This document shows positions 35,008 to 46,411 of a stretch of 64,000 nucleotides of DNA, in pieces. The stretch's first letter is position 1. Each line of letters starts with the position of its first letter. The notes under the pieces were generated by a model that was not told where the DNA came from, did no database searches, and saw only the letters and a program-made list of their open reading frames with translations. Source of the stretch: Dipteronia dyeriana (Eukaryota > Streptophyta > Magnoliopsida > Sapindales > Sapindaceae); the NCBI GenBank assembly GCA_032871835.1, contig CM065295.1, forward strand, positions 63,299,687-63,363,686. The letters run 5' to 3'. The position numbers were made by a program, and so were the translations under genes.

Positions 35008-36003
35008 CTAAAGATTCCTAAGAACATTGTTGCTAAGCAACATCACACGAGCTATCTCTTGGAGGAACCTATTCTTCCTCTCTACAACTCCATTTTGTTG
35101 AGGAGTTCGAGGAGCTGAGAACTCATGGGAGATTCCAAGAATATCACAAAAAATTTCAAAGCAAACATTTTTAAATTCTCTCCAATGGTCACTCGTAATT
35201 CTCTTAATGCATTTTATGTGAGAATCCTTCTCGTTTTGAATTATAGTGCAAAGCTTTTTAAAAATTTCAAAAGTTTCAGATTTTTCTCTAAGAAAGTAGG
35301 TCCATGTAAATCTAGAAAAATCATCAACACATACAAAGATGTACCTCTTGCCACCGAGACTCTCCGTTTGCATGGGACCCATAAGGTTCATATGAAGAAG
35401 CACTAATGGCTCCTTGGTGGCAAGATACTTACCCTTTTTATGCACACTCTTAGTTTGCTTTCCTTGTTCACACGGTCCACACACTCCATCAATCTTATTT
35501 CCAAACTTTGGAAGGCCTCTCACAATATTCAACCACTCAAGAACTTTCAAGTCTTTGAAATTCATATGACCTAACCTTTGGTGCCACAATTCAACTTGAT
35601 CACAACTAGACAAATTACAAGAGATGTCATTGGAATCAAGACAATAACAATTGTCACTTGATCTCTTGCCTTTCAATAGAACTTGTCCATCTTCTCTTAG
35701 AATAGAGCAATCAACTTTGCCAAACATAACCGAAAGCCCTTCATCACTTGAATGTGATATTCTAATAAGATTGGCTTGCAAGCCATCTATATAAAGAGCA
35801 TTAGGTAAGGAGGGCAAACCGGGAATGGATATGTTTCCTTTTTCTAAAACCTTCTTACGTGAACCATCACCAAAGGTGACAAATCCACCACCTTCCATCA
35901 CAAGAGTTTCAAAGAAACTCTTGTTTCTAGTCACGTGCCTAGAACACCCACTATCAAGGTACCAAGTATTGATGGCTTTAGCTTTCAAGGCTACTTGAGC
36001 CAC
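35008..36003 (-). pseudogene. Element D protease and integrase
   Basis: 331 open codons. Protease: TWYLDSGCSRHVTRN with the DSG active site. GAG-pre-integrase zinc site: ELWHQRLGHMNF and GVCGPCEQGKQ. Integrase core: LLHMNLMGP where this family has LLHMDLMGP, so the first catalytic Asp is Asn; the second D (ITSDHWREF) and the E (TPQQNGVVERKN) remain. This is the best preserved piece of any retroelement here, but the change predicts an inactive integrase. Confidence 0.9.
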
Positions 36004-38038
36004 ATGACAATACTATTCATCCCTACTAGTCCACCTAGATGAAATATTACTATTTCTAGGAGCCACGGGTTCATTTTCTCTAAAATTCTTATGTGCATGC
36101 ATTTGGCTCTTCTAAGCATATTCTTCTCAATCATGCTTTCAAAACGACACAACTTAATAAATTTTAAACAATTCGGTCTTATGTGACCTTCAACACCACA
36201 ATAATGACAAATAGGAGTAAAGTAAGAATTCATACCATATCCTTGTGCAAGCATGGAAGACTTCCCTTTCCTTTGAGTTGTCCTTTGGTGTTAAGTCAAA
36301 TCTCTTCTTTGAAACACCTTTTGTGGTTGAGCCAAATTAGCTTCCCTTCTTGGTTATGGGTGAAAAATCCTTTGTTGACTTTGAGAGCTCATTGGAAGTT
36401 GATGTCTTGTTTGATGAGTTTTAGCTTTTGGTGGATGAGCTTTAGCTTGAGACTTTGTTTGAGAATTCATTTGAGCTTGCTTTGATGATTCTTCAACTTC
36501 ATTCGATCTCATTTGTTGGTGTGAATCTTAAACCACTTTATCCTCTTAACTTTTGACAAAGATGGTCTTCTTTAAGAAAATGGCATCCTTGCATTCCATA
36601 TATCCTAAGCCTGTTTTATCACTAGGACTCTTCCCATATGATAGCATCTTGTCAAGTTTCTCGGTTCTGGATGTCATTTTGGCAACCAATTATTTCGCTT
36701 CCCTAAGCTCAATCTTCAAGTTCTCTTTACTCTTCTTAGTGATCACAAGCTCCAGTTTCAAGCTCTCCTCTAACTCTTTTCCACTCTTTACTTTCTCACT
36801 TAAGTTAGTTATCTTGAAAGTTAACTCTAGATTCTCCTTTTTCAATATAGACTTTTCAAAAAACTTCATGAAGTCTACATAGTCCATTTCCTCATCAATC
36901 TTAAACCTAGAGTTAGAAGAGATAATCTCATCACTAGAGTCATCTACTTCTTCCTTATCTCTCACAACTTCCTTGCCATTATGAGATGTTGTGAAGGCAA
37001 TGAAGTTTACAACTCTATCTTCGTCATCCGAAGATTTTTCTTCCTCTTCTAAGTCTTCACTATGGCTCCAAGTGGCCGCCATCGCATTCCCCCTTTTTCT
37101 TCTTCAAATTTTCACATTCTGGAGCAATGTGACCAAAACCACTGCAGTCATAGCATTGAATGCCCTTCTTAGAGTCACTTTCTTGAGATTTTTCAATCTT
37201 CTTGAAAGGAGTTTACTTTTTCACGTCCTTTCCTTTGGACCCAAATCCTTTCCTCTCAAACTTTTTGAATTTCTTAAATATTTTAACCATGAGGGTCATT
37301 TCTTCATCCGAGTCCTCCTCCTCTTCTTCAACCTTGGTGGTCTTCAAGGCAATGCTCTTTTGCTTCTTCGGAGGTGTGGGTGTGGTGTTCCATCTTGACT
37401 CATAAGCTAGAAGTCTTCCAATGACTTCAATTGGCTTCATTTTCTTGTACTCACTATTCTCTTCAAGTGACGTCACCTTTGATTCAAACCTTGACGGAAG
37501 TGAGCTCATAATTTTTTGCTTGACTCTCCTATCCGAATAGGGGTCTCCAAGTTAATGGCTTTGGTTGACGATATCCATCAACTTCACTTGAAAGTCATTG
37601 AAGTATTCATGCTCCTCCATCCTAATCATCTCAAATTGCATTTGGAGGACTTGGAGCTTTAAGTCCTTGATTACCTCGGTTTCCTCATGTGCAGTTTGAA
37701 GAATGTCTCAAGCCTCCTTTTCAATCCTAGTGTTTTGGACCAACTTGTATTGGTTATCGTCCATGGAGCAAAGGATGGCATGCATAGCCTTGTTGTTCCA
37801 CTTGGATGCTTCAAACTCTTGAGTACTCCAACTAGACTTGGGTTTAAGAGCTTCTACACCATCGTCAATGGTCATTGTTGGAGGAGTATACCCATCTTTA
37901 ATAGTCAGCCAAGCATGGTCATCTATTTGGCAAAGATAGGCTTCTATCTTGCCCTTCCAAGAAGCATAATTCACCTCATTGAGCAAAGGGGGTCTTGTGC
38001 TTGAGGCTCCATCATGACTATTACTGTTTCCACTCATA
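36004..38038 (-). pseudogene. Element D gag
   Basis: Starts at an ATG near 38037 (MSGNSNSHDG) with the UBN2-type fold: NYASWKGKIEAYLCQIDDHA, later LPSRFESKVTSLEE and EVIGRLLAYE. Two CCHC knuckles: CYDCSGFGHIAPEC near 37110-37155 and CHYCGVEGHIRPNC near 36170-36215. Between them is a coiled-coil-like acidic stretch (about 36690-37080, many E/K/L). At least five in-frame stops and shifts, e.g. near 37707, 37212 and 36690. Confidence 0.85.
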
Positions 38039-38148
38039 GTGTTTGAGAGTGATGAATGTAATGCAAATGCAATGTCACAAAAAAAAAAAACAATCAAACT
38101 ACACCAAGCAAGACACACACAGAGCACAGATCATCTAAGTATATCTAG

Positions 38149-38167
38149 GCACCGGCTTTGATACCAA
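38149..38167 (-). promoter_or_regulatory. Primer-binding site of element D
   Basis: Minus strand TTGGTATCAAAGCCGGTGCC starting just inside the 5' LTR; complementary to initiator tRNA-Met, as expected for the lineage. Confidence 0.85.
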
Positions 38168-38168
38168 T

Positions 38169-39711
38169 TGAAAATTCTCTAATAAGTGTGTGTCTATAAA
38201 CCTAGAGGGGGGGGGGGGGGGGGGAATCGGTTTTAATTTGATAGATTACTAATTTTGTGAATTAATCAATATAATCAATTCTACCACATTCTACTAAGTG
38301 TTCAAATAAAAGACAACAAACATAAAACAATATAAATACACAATATATACGTGGAAACCCTCCAAATGGGAAAAACCACGGGCTGTTCAGTGCGCCACAC
38401 TCGATCCTCAAAATCCACTATTGAGATAAAGTTTACAACCTAGGTTGACCTCCCGTCTAACCCACCAGTTACTAACCCTTTCACTCTACCCAACGGGCCT
38501 TAATAGTGATTTTGGATCACCAACCTTGTGCACTAATCACATAGCCACAATCTTAATCAACAATGAAGAGATGATGGCAACCTAAGTGAATATGCAAGAA
38601 TATTCTATATGCGAAAATACTAGGTCAAGACATTCATGCTTTTCTAGGATTAAGAATGACAATTAAAGCAAATCCAAGATATCAATGATCTAAATGCAAA
38701 GGCAAGAAGAATTAGCTAGAAGGGTAAAACCGTCCTAAATTCTAGCTATCACAAATCAATACTTCTCAACTAACCATCAGTACACAAGCATGTCATAAAA
38801 GCAATTAAACTTACAAGCAAGCATTTAATATGCAATAAGGACTAAAACCCTAAGTATACATGCCTTAGTAATGAAACTATAAAGTCTAGAGCATGTAAAA
38901 GTTACCTAGTCAAGAAATAGATGATGCTCAATGCTTAGATGATCCTAGAATGAGGCTAGATGATCATGAGATGAAGTTGGTTGAGTAAAACTAAGTGTTT
39001 GGGAGTCCCTCTCTCTCTAGAAAAGCTAGGTCACACAAAGATGGCTTCTTGGACTCTTGAAAATCAAAGATAAGAGAAGAGAACATATATATGATGCCCT
39101 ACACAAAGTGATATCGTTTTGGACAAAAGGCAACCAAATCCCGTCAGGACCGCTGGCTGTACCGCGGTACAAGTAAGTGACCAGACCACGGCACAGAGAA
39201 CGGTGCATCACCTGAACAACACAGTTCTGTAGGCCGCTGTGCATGCAAGTGCACAGACCGCGGTCTGAACAGCATGCAACGCCTGTGAAACTCCGCTTGG
39301 GAGACCGCGGTGCATGCAACAAGCACATGCCGTGGTAGCCATAGCATGCAGTCTCTGGTAAACCCCGTTGTGCGGACCGCGGCGTAGGCACTGCATAGAG
39401 AGCGGTCTGAACCGCGGACCAGAGGAAAAAAATCCTCTTTTTAAGGCACAAAAAATGCATTCAACACTCAAGCAAGAATTAAGACACACAAGGCACACAA
39501 GATGGCAAATAAGCAAGCATGCAAGATAATTAAAAGAAAATGCATGAGTGTGTGTGTGCACTAATACCTCTTCAATGAAAGTTAAGCAAGTGATTTTACC
39601 TTTGATGCTTGAGCTTGATTACGAACAATGATGCTCTAAACTACCCTTACATATTGATTCTCAAATGTGGTTGTCAACGAAATAAGTCAATTAAACACCG
39701 AGGAACTTACA
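38169..39711 (-). repeat. 5' LTR of element D
   Basis: 1543 bp, TGAAAATTCTC...CTTACA in plus sense. It includes an 18-base G run at 38207-38224, conserved ATATACGTGGAAACCCTCCA, and a GC-rich U3 (39140-39420) with repeated ACCGCGG. Flanked outside by GTTAT. Confidence 0.9.
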
Positions 39712-39716
39712 GTTAT

Positions 39717-40560
39717 ATTCTATTAAATTTAAGTTTATATATAATTTTTAAGTGTATACTAAACATTAAGTTTTAATATTTATTTGTATTTTACGCTTAA
39801 ATTTAACTGTATATTTAAATTTAATTATAATTTTCAATTTAAATGTATTTTTAAATTTGATTGATTTGTTGAAATTTATGTTAATGTTGGTAAATTTTGT
39901 ATTTTTAATGGTATGAACATATTTTTTTTGTTAAATGAAACGGCTAAGTTTGGTTGGGCATGGATCCTGCCCCAAACGAATTTACGCAGAGGACGGAAAT
40001 CGAAAATCCATGAAGTTGGGCACCTTGGCCAAACCTGTAGTGTACTATGAATCACTTACCGGTTACCGGTTACCGGTTGCATATAATTATAATTATACCT
40101 GTAGTGCACTATAATTATACCTGGTAAGTCATATATTTGTTTTTTGGGTTGCGTTTGGAAGGGTAAGGTTACCCGTCCTAATCACACTGAAAATATTGGG
40201 CCAGGCCCAAGTAACAATATTCTACCTCTAAAAAATTGTATGTTGTTAAATTAAATTATTAATATTTTATTTTAAAAATATAATAATTTCTTATAACTAT
40301 TTACTTTTTTAAAATTTAACTAATTAAATCAAATTTAAAAAAGAAAAGAAAATGAAAAAAAAGAACTCAAATACCTTCTCCCTAAAAGATGGAGGAGGGC
40401 TCCATCTATATTAGAAAAGATGGAGGGGAGCAGCGGGCCTCCTATATCAAAATGTAAGAGCTTGCCTCAATGCCTAGTGCGGCTCCTCCTGTCCTACTAT
40501 ATAACTATAAATATATATTAATTGTTTTATAATTTTATAATTTATAATATTTATTTTTTT
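39717..40560. other. No gene; AT-rich with short repeats
   Basis: Contains three copies of ACCGGTT in tandem at about 40059-40079 and a repeated CTGTAGTG(C/T)ACTAT motif (40040-40115). 40380-40450 has GATGGAGG/CTCCATC words found in other repeats here. Nothing coding. Confidence 0.5.
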
Positions 40561-40563
40561 AAG

Positions 40564-42290
40564 GGTTATTTATAATAGTGAAAATTGTAAAAAATAATCA
40601 AACCATAGAATAGATTATTTTTTTCTAACAAAATTCTAATTTTGTATTGTTTGTAACCGATCATTATAATACATTATTGCCTTTAGCCAATAAATTACAA
40701 AACTACCATTTGATTCTCTTTTTCCCTTTATTTTTGTTCTCCTCATTACTTATCCCTTTCTATCACTCATCTCTATCACCCATCTTTTTATCACTCGTAT
40801 CTTTATCAAATCTTAATTGTCAATGAAATTTTGTCAAGAAATTAAAGTTATTTAGAAGGAAAATTACAAAGAAACCAAGATTTGGGAAGAGTTTTTTGAA
40901 AATTTTGAGTTTTTTGAAAATTTTGAGTTTATGGTTGAATCTCTCCTCAAAACTTCAAAGTTTATAAATCTTCAATTTCAATGGTATTGTTGTGTTTCTT
41001 AGATGATGTTATTGATGAGTCTCTGTTATTTTGTTTTAATTTTGAAGTTTTTTTAGTGACAATGGAAGAAATTTCGATTTCGGTTTCAAATTATATTTCA
41101 AGCAATGTGTCACGGTAAAAGTGATATAAGTTGGTTACTTCATGTTTAACGTGACATATCACTTAATATTTTACAGTCATGTATTTTTGAGATACATGAG
41201 ATATTTCATATCCAACATGATATATATGAGATATTTCATATCCAACATGATATGTCTAACATGATATACATAGGATAATTCATACCTTATATGAAATACT
41301 GCATAAATAGGATATTTCATACCCAACATGACATACATAGGATATTTCTTGCTCAACATGATATACATGAGATATTTCATGCACAACATGATATACATGA
41401 GATATTTCATGTCTTGCATAAAATACTGCATAAAGAGGATGTTTCATACCCAACATGACATACATAGGATATTTCATACTCAACATGATATATATGGGAT
41501 ATTTCATGCACAACATGATATACATGAGATATTTCATGCACAACATGACATACATAGGATATTTCATACTCAACATAGCATACATGAGATATTCCATGCC
41601 TTATATGAAATACCGTATAAATAGGATATTTCATATTCAACATGACATATATAGGATGTTACATACCCAACCTGACATATATAGGATATTTCATACCCAA
41701 CATGACATATATGAGATATTTTATGAACAATATAATAAACATGAGCTATTTCATGTCTTATATGAAATACTGTATAAATAGGATATTTCATGTCCAACAT
41801 GACATACATGAAATATTTCATGCACAACATGATATACATGAAATATTGCATGTCTTATATAAAATACTGTATAAATAGGATATTTCATACCTAACATGAC
41901 ATACATAGGATATTTCATACCCAACATGACATACATGAGATATTTAATGCACAACATGATATACATGAGATATTGTATGTCTTATATGAATTGAAATACT
42001 GTATAAATAGAATATTTCATACCCTATATGACATACATAGGATATTTCATATCTAACATGATATACATAGGATATTTCATGCCCAACATGACATACATGA
42101 AATATTTCATGCACAAAACTGGTTTTTTATTTTAAGAAAAGGGTATTTTAGACTTTACAACTTACATTCGGTTAAAAACAATAATTTTTTTTTATTAAAA
42201 ACAATAATTTTTTATTATTAAAAACAATAATCTATTTCTTAATTTGACTACTGTTACAAATCCATCTTTATAATATTGTTTAAAAATCAA
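40564..42290. mobile_element. Non-autonomous MULE-like element filled with minisatellite
   Basis: The left flank of the minisatellite (TTATAATAGTGAAAATTGTA, AAATAATCAAACC, GAATAGATTATTTTTTTCTA) resembles the reverse complement of the right flank (TTATAAAGATGGATTTGTAA, AGTAGTCAAATTA, AAATAGATTATTGTTTTTAA). These ends also resemble the left end of the MULE at 2.4 kb (AGTAATCAAAAG, TTTATTGTTTTTAG), suggesting it derives from that family. No transposase. Exact ends and target duplication could not be fixed. Confidence 0.5.
41180..42115. repeat. 30-bp minisatellite with 37-bp variant units
   Basis: The unit is GATATTTCATACCCAACATG plus ACATACATAG (30 bp), about 30 units. Every three to six units a longer variant carries ATGAAATACTG(C/T)ATAAATAG; these occur near 41296, 41423, 41610, 41767, 41864 and 41996, at spacings of n x 30 + 7 (once +12). 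Several frames on both strands stay open, the minus strand encoding repeats like MKYLMYIMLC. No signal for expression. Confidence 0.9.
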
Positions 42291-42708
42291 AAGAAAGGTC
42301 ATAGTTAATAATGTATCGGTTGAGTTTATATGATTTCATTTTAATTTTTTTTATTGTAATGTAAATACCAAAAGGGGTACGCATCCAACTTTTCAGAGAT
42401 GTATATATCACCATTAAAAAAAAATACAGTAATGTATGTAATTGGTATGGCTTTTACGATGACAGAAAGAATAAAATATATTTTTGGTAGTTTAGCATCA
42501 AATTGAAAAGAGCTTTTTCAATATTTCTTGAATGTTTGGAATAGCTTCTCTACCCACACAAAAGAACATTTTTAAAGGCTATTCTCAAATTTGTTTGTTT
42601 GTTTGCATTTTTTTTTTCATTTAGTTGTCTTTCTAATATGTGGAAATGGTGAGAAATATCACATTTTTTTTGATGAGTTGTAGTGATGTCACCGGTTTAA
42701 TAAGTTAA

Positions 42709-43978
42709 GTTTAAGAGGCACATATTATGGTGAACTACCCATATTGTCCTTAAATAAACAATTTTTAATTCTCTTTGTACTTCCATCTCCACACTTTGAT
42801 CACTGAAAGTAGTAACTTCTCTCTATCTCAAAATCGATCTACAATTTGTCTGAACATGATCCAGTTTTTTTGATAATTTTACGAGCTTTTGTATATTTTT
42901 GTTACATTGGTTCGAGCTTTTTTTGATATGTTTACGAGCTATTTTGTAATTGGTTGAGTATTTTTTTTTTTAATTTGTCTAAGCTTTTTTACATTGGTAT
43001 AAGCATTTTTAAACTGCTGCAAACAAGTTATAATCTTGGGCAAAAAAGCTCAAACCTTTAAGAAAAAAGCTTGAGCCCTTAATAAAAAAACTCGATCCCT
43101 TTTAAAAAAAGCTCGATCATGTTAAAAAAAAAGACTCGATCCTTAACAAAAAAAATTCTATCCCTTAAAAAAAAGCTCGATCATGTTAAAAAAAAGCTTG
43201 ATCCTTAACAAAAAAAAGCTCGATCCCTTATAAAAAAAAAACTCAATTATGTACAAAAAAAGCTCGATCAGGTAAAAAAAATCTCTATCATGTACAAAAA
43301 AGCTTGATCCCTTTAAAAAAAGCTCGATCCCTCACAAAAAAGCTCGATCCCTTACAAAAAAGCTAGACCTCTTACAAAAAAAGCTCGATCATGTAAAAAA
43401 AAAGTTCGATCCTTAACAAAAAAAGCTCGACCCCTTACATAAAAACTCGATCATATACAAAAAAAGCTCGATCCATCATAAAAAAACTCGATCACTTACA
43501 AAAAAAGCTCGATTATGTAAAAAAAAAAAAAAACTCAATCCATAAAAAAAAGGCTCGATCCTTAACGAAAAAAGCTCGATCCCTTATAAAAAAAACTCGA
43601 TCCTTAACAAATAAAAACTCGATCCCTTACAAAAAAGCTCAGTCATGTACAAAAAAAACTCTATCATATACTAAAAAGCTCGATCCCTCACAAAAAAAAC
43701 TCGATATCTTACAAAAAAAAAAAACTCGATCCCTTTAACAAAAAAAGCTCGGAAATGTTTCAAAAGTCTCAAAAACCAAGATATTCATCTTTGTCAACAC
43801 ACAACAAATCAAATAAAAGTCTCGACCCCCGAATGCGTCTGCGTAGCGCCTGAGTTTCAATGAAACTTTCTCTCTCTATATTTCATAATTCTCACTGTAA
43901 AAAAATGAATGAAAGATTCTGATGAAACAACTATTGGGGGCATTTTTGTCCGTTCACCATAATAGGTGTATTTTAAAC
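42709..43978. mobile_element. Non-autonomous TIR element carrying a GCTCGAT minisatellite
   Basis: Left end GTTTAAGAGGCACATATTAT and reverse-complemented right end GTTTAAAATACACCTATTAT, both followed by GGTGAAC, form a clear terminal inverted repeat. Flanks ATAAGTTAA (42700-42708) and ATAAATTAT (43979-43987) agree at 7 of 9 bases, as expected for an aged 9-bp MULE duplication. The interior is minisatellite with no transposase. Confidence 0.65.
43035..43755. repeat. ~20-bp minisatellite, AAAAAAGCTCGATC units
   Basis: About 35 imperfect units AAAAAAGCTCGATC plus CCTTAC, ATGTAA or CTTAAC. A-run lengths vary from 5 to 14. Left of it (42890-43010) the mirrored words 'cgagctttt' appear, so part of the array could fold back on it. 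Confidence 0.85.
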
Positions 43979-43987
43979 ATAAATTAT

Positions 43988-45520
43988 AAAAACAGTGATA
44001 ATGTTGAAACGTCACCTCTAAAAAGTGCTATATATTTTTTGAGCCCTTCTAATATAGCTTTGACCTTATAAAAACCTGTTTACATCTACTGGCCGGGTGT
44101 GAATACTTTTTGATCTTCCATTTGGACAACACCTCTCTTGCATTAATTTGACATCAAAATTCTATACTTAGACTAGGGTTGACTTTGCTCATGTGGCAAG
44201 TTTACTTGCTGACTTTAATGTTGGTTAAAATCCACCGTCAACATCTTACTAACCCAGATGTTTATTTTTGTCAACTTTGAATTGAAATTCAATAAATAAC
44301 AATTAACTTTCTAACTATACTCGATCCGTTAATAGTTTATGTACAGTTAAACCTAACTCCTGTACAAAGTGTGAAAGTCACAGCTAGCCTCACCACGATT
44401 ACAATCCATTATCCATTTTGCATAAATGTAACGATTAGCAAACATCGCAATAATAAATGTATTCATATTTATGAAGATGACAATTTTATGAGCTTTTACT
44501 CGAGTAAACAAATAGATTTGTGATATAATGAGTACTCATATTTATGAAGATGATTAGTTTATTTAAATCTATCTATGGATATGTTGACGTTCGTTTATGA
44601 GAAATCTAGTCGACAGTTACTTGCATACAAATCAGCACCTGATGCAACTTACATATTGAGATCAGATCGCTTCTCTTATATGTATGTAAATTGAAGAATG
44701 GATAATAAACAACAAATGAGTGCAAAAATAATAAAGACATACACTGATGTTTTACGTGAAAAACCCTTAATATAGGAAAAAACCACGGTCGTCTTAGCGC
44801 AGATAAATAATTCTTCACTATGTAAAGGATAATTACAGTTACAAGTTGCTTGTGATTGCTCTTATCCTATTTCTTCTTGATACATGTGTTTATATAAGGG
44901 TTAGAGTTTGTTTCCCTAACCCTTGTTGTACAAGCAAGAAATATTATCGGGCGAGATCCAAGGGGTATCGTATCTTGATGAGACTCTAGGCGAATCGAAT
45001 CCTCGTTCATTTATGGTGATGTGGTATTCATTCTGTGTGGAGTTATTCTTAGGATCTTTATATTTATTGCTGGCTTTGTCAATTGCTGAATTGTAGGTGA
45101 TTGCATTACATAGTATAAGGTCGAGCTTCATGGAGAATATGCTGAAATCTTGTTTTATTAAGGATGCCTTGTGTTCGTTGTGGGGTGAGTTTGGGTCAAC
45201 TAGCATGTTTGGTAACCCTCCGTTCAGCAACTATTCTTAACGGGCGAGTTGTTCCCAACTCGTTGTCACCATGCGTGGTCCATTGAGCTAACGTGGTCTG
45301 ATATCATGGAAATTTGGTCTATTGAATCTCGAGCTTTATGCTGACTTATCGAATCGAGTACAATTAACGAATCAAGTAAAATTAACCCAAACAGAATAAA
45401 ATTTGAATTTTTTTAAGCATTAGAACTATTTGTCCCAATTTTATAAAATATAAAGACATTGGAAAAATCCAAACTTAGTCCTTCCATACAACACCTGATT
45501 TTATTTTTTCTACAATAAAA
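43988..45520. other. AT-rich DNA with a probable LTR remnant at ~44600-45235
   Basis: 44750-44830 (TTTTACGTGAAAAACCC, GGAAAAAACCACGGTCG) has the leader-proximal motif common to plant copia LTRs, and ATATAAGGGTTAG follows near 44893. A TCTGATATCATGG box at about 45298 resembles a reverse primer-binding site. No inverted ends or duplication could be fixed, so family and limits are uncertain. The remainder shows no gene. Confidence 0.35.
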
Positions 45521-45524
45521 TTAC

Positions 45525-45535
45525 CCGTATATACA

Positions 45536-45594
<59 letters not shown>

Positions 45595-45670
45595 AAGTTG
45601 AATGTGATCTTGTTAAATGAAAACTAACGAAGTAGATATATATATATATATATATATGTATATGTATATC
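45525..45670. repeat. Microsatellites (ACAT)n and (AT)n
   Basis: A tract of ATAC/ACAT units (about 45530-45565) runs into (AT)n, and a second (AT)n lies at about 45634-45660. Likely length-variable. Confidence 0.9.
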
Positions 45671-45748
45671 AATCTCGGGGCAGCTTGATTCAATTTGCTC
45701 AGCATGAAAATGTAAAACGATGATTCTTTTCCTCGTGAATAACTAAAA

Positions 45749-46411
45749 GGGTTATTTGTAATAACATGTCTGACGTTTTACAATAACATAGCTGTATTGA
45801 AATTTTGTATTTATTAACGAAAACATACCATTGACTATTTTAACCAATTGAAAACTTAATGGTGCACTTAACGATAAAAAGACAAAAAATTAAAAAATGT
45901 CTTTGATAATAAAAAAAATACATATTTTATCATAAAAAATATCTAAAAAAATAGAAAAATACTTTTAAAAAAAATATAAAATAAATAATAAAAAAATATA
46001 TTCATGACGTCCCTTGAAGATCTGGTTAGAAATTAGAATCAGATCTCCAATAGAGATCCAGTTCATGATCTCTCATGGAGGAGATCCCATATCGCCTCCA
46101 TGGCACTCTTGTTTGTGTCTCTCTAAACCACCGACCTACATGGATGAGATAATTACATATTATTATTTTTTTCCTTAATGTTTTTTTAATTTTTATTGTT
46201 ATGTATTGTTTGTACAAAATTACTTAAAGAATAATATTATAATCCTTCATAACACAGTGAAAGGATAATTTTGACCATTCATAATAAAGTGTTAGTCCAC
46301 CGTTTAATTTCCGGTTAGTCAAAGTAGTCAATGGTAAGTTTTCGTTAATAAACACAAAAATTGAATATAGCTGTATTATTATAAATGTCAGGGTTATTAC
46401 TGCAATTCCAC
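45749..46411. mobile_element. Long-TIR MITE (MULE-type)
   Basis: Left end GGGTTATTTGTAATAACATG, then CTGACGTTTTACAATAACAT, AGCTGTATTGAAATTTTGTA and TTTATTAACGAAAAC. The reverse-complemented right end gives AGTAATAACCCTGACATTTA, ACAGCTATATTCAATTTTTG and TTTATTAACGAAAAC. The inverted repeat runs more than 100 bp. The core (46010-46110) is GATCTCC-rich. Target duplication not resolved. Confidence 0.7.

Larger units (their letters stand above)
29504..39711 (-). mobile_element. SIRE/Maximus-type copia element D, minus strand
   Basis: Flanked by an exact 5-bp duplication GTTAT (29499-29503 and 39712-39716). From right to left: 5' LTR 38169-39711, primer-binding site, gag, protease-integrase, RT-RNase H, 3' untranslated part and a shortened 3' LTR at 29504-30604. 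A solo LTR of the same family (31514-33117) is inserted in RNase H. Gene order, UBN2-type gag, and long LTRs fit the SIRE/Maximus lineage. No envelope-like frame was seen. Coding regions carry stops, so it is dead. Confidence 0.9.

Noticed and set aside
41180..42115. CRISPR-like array
   Set aside because: Units are contiguous without unique spacers, in a plant nuclear context.
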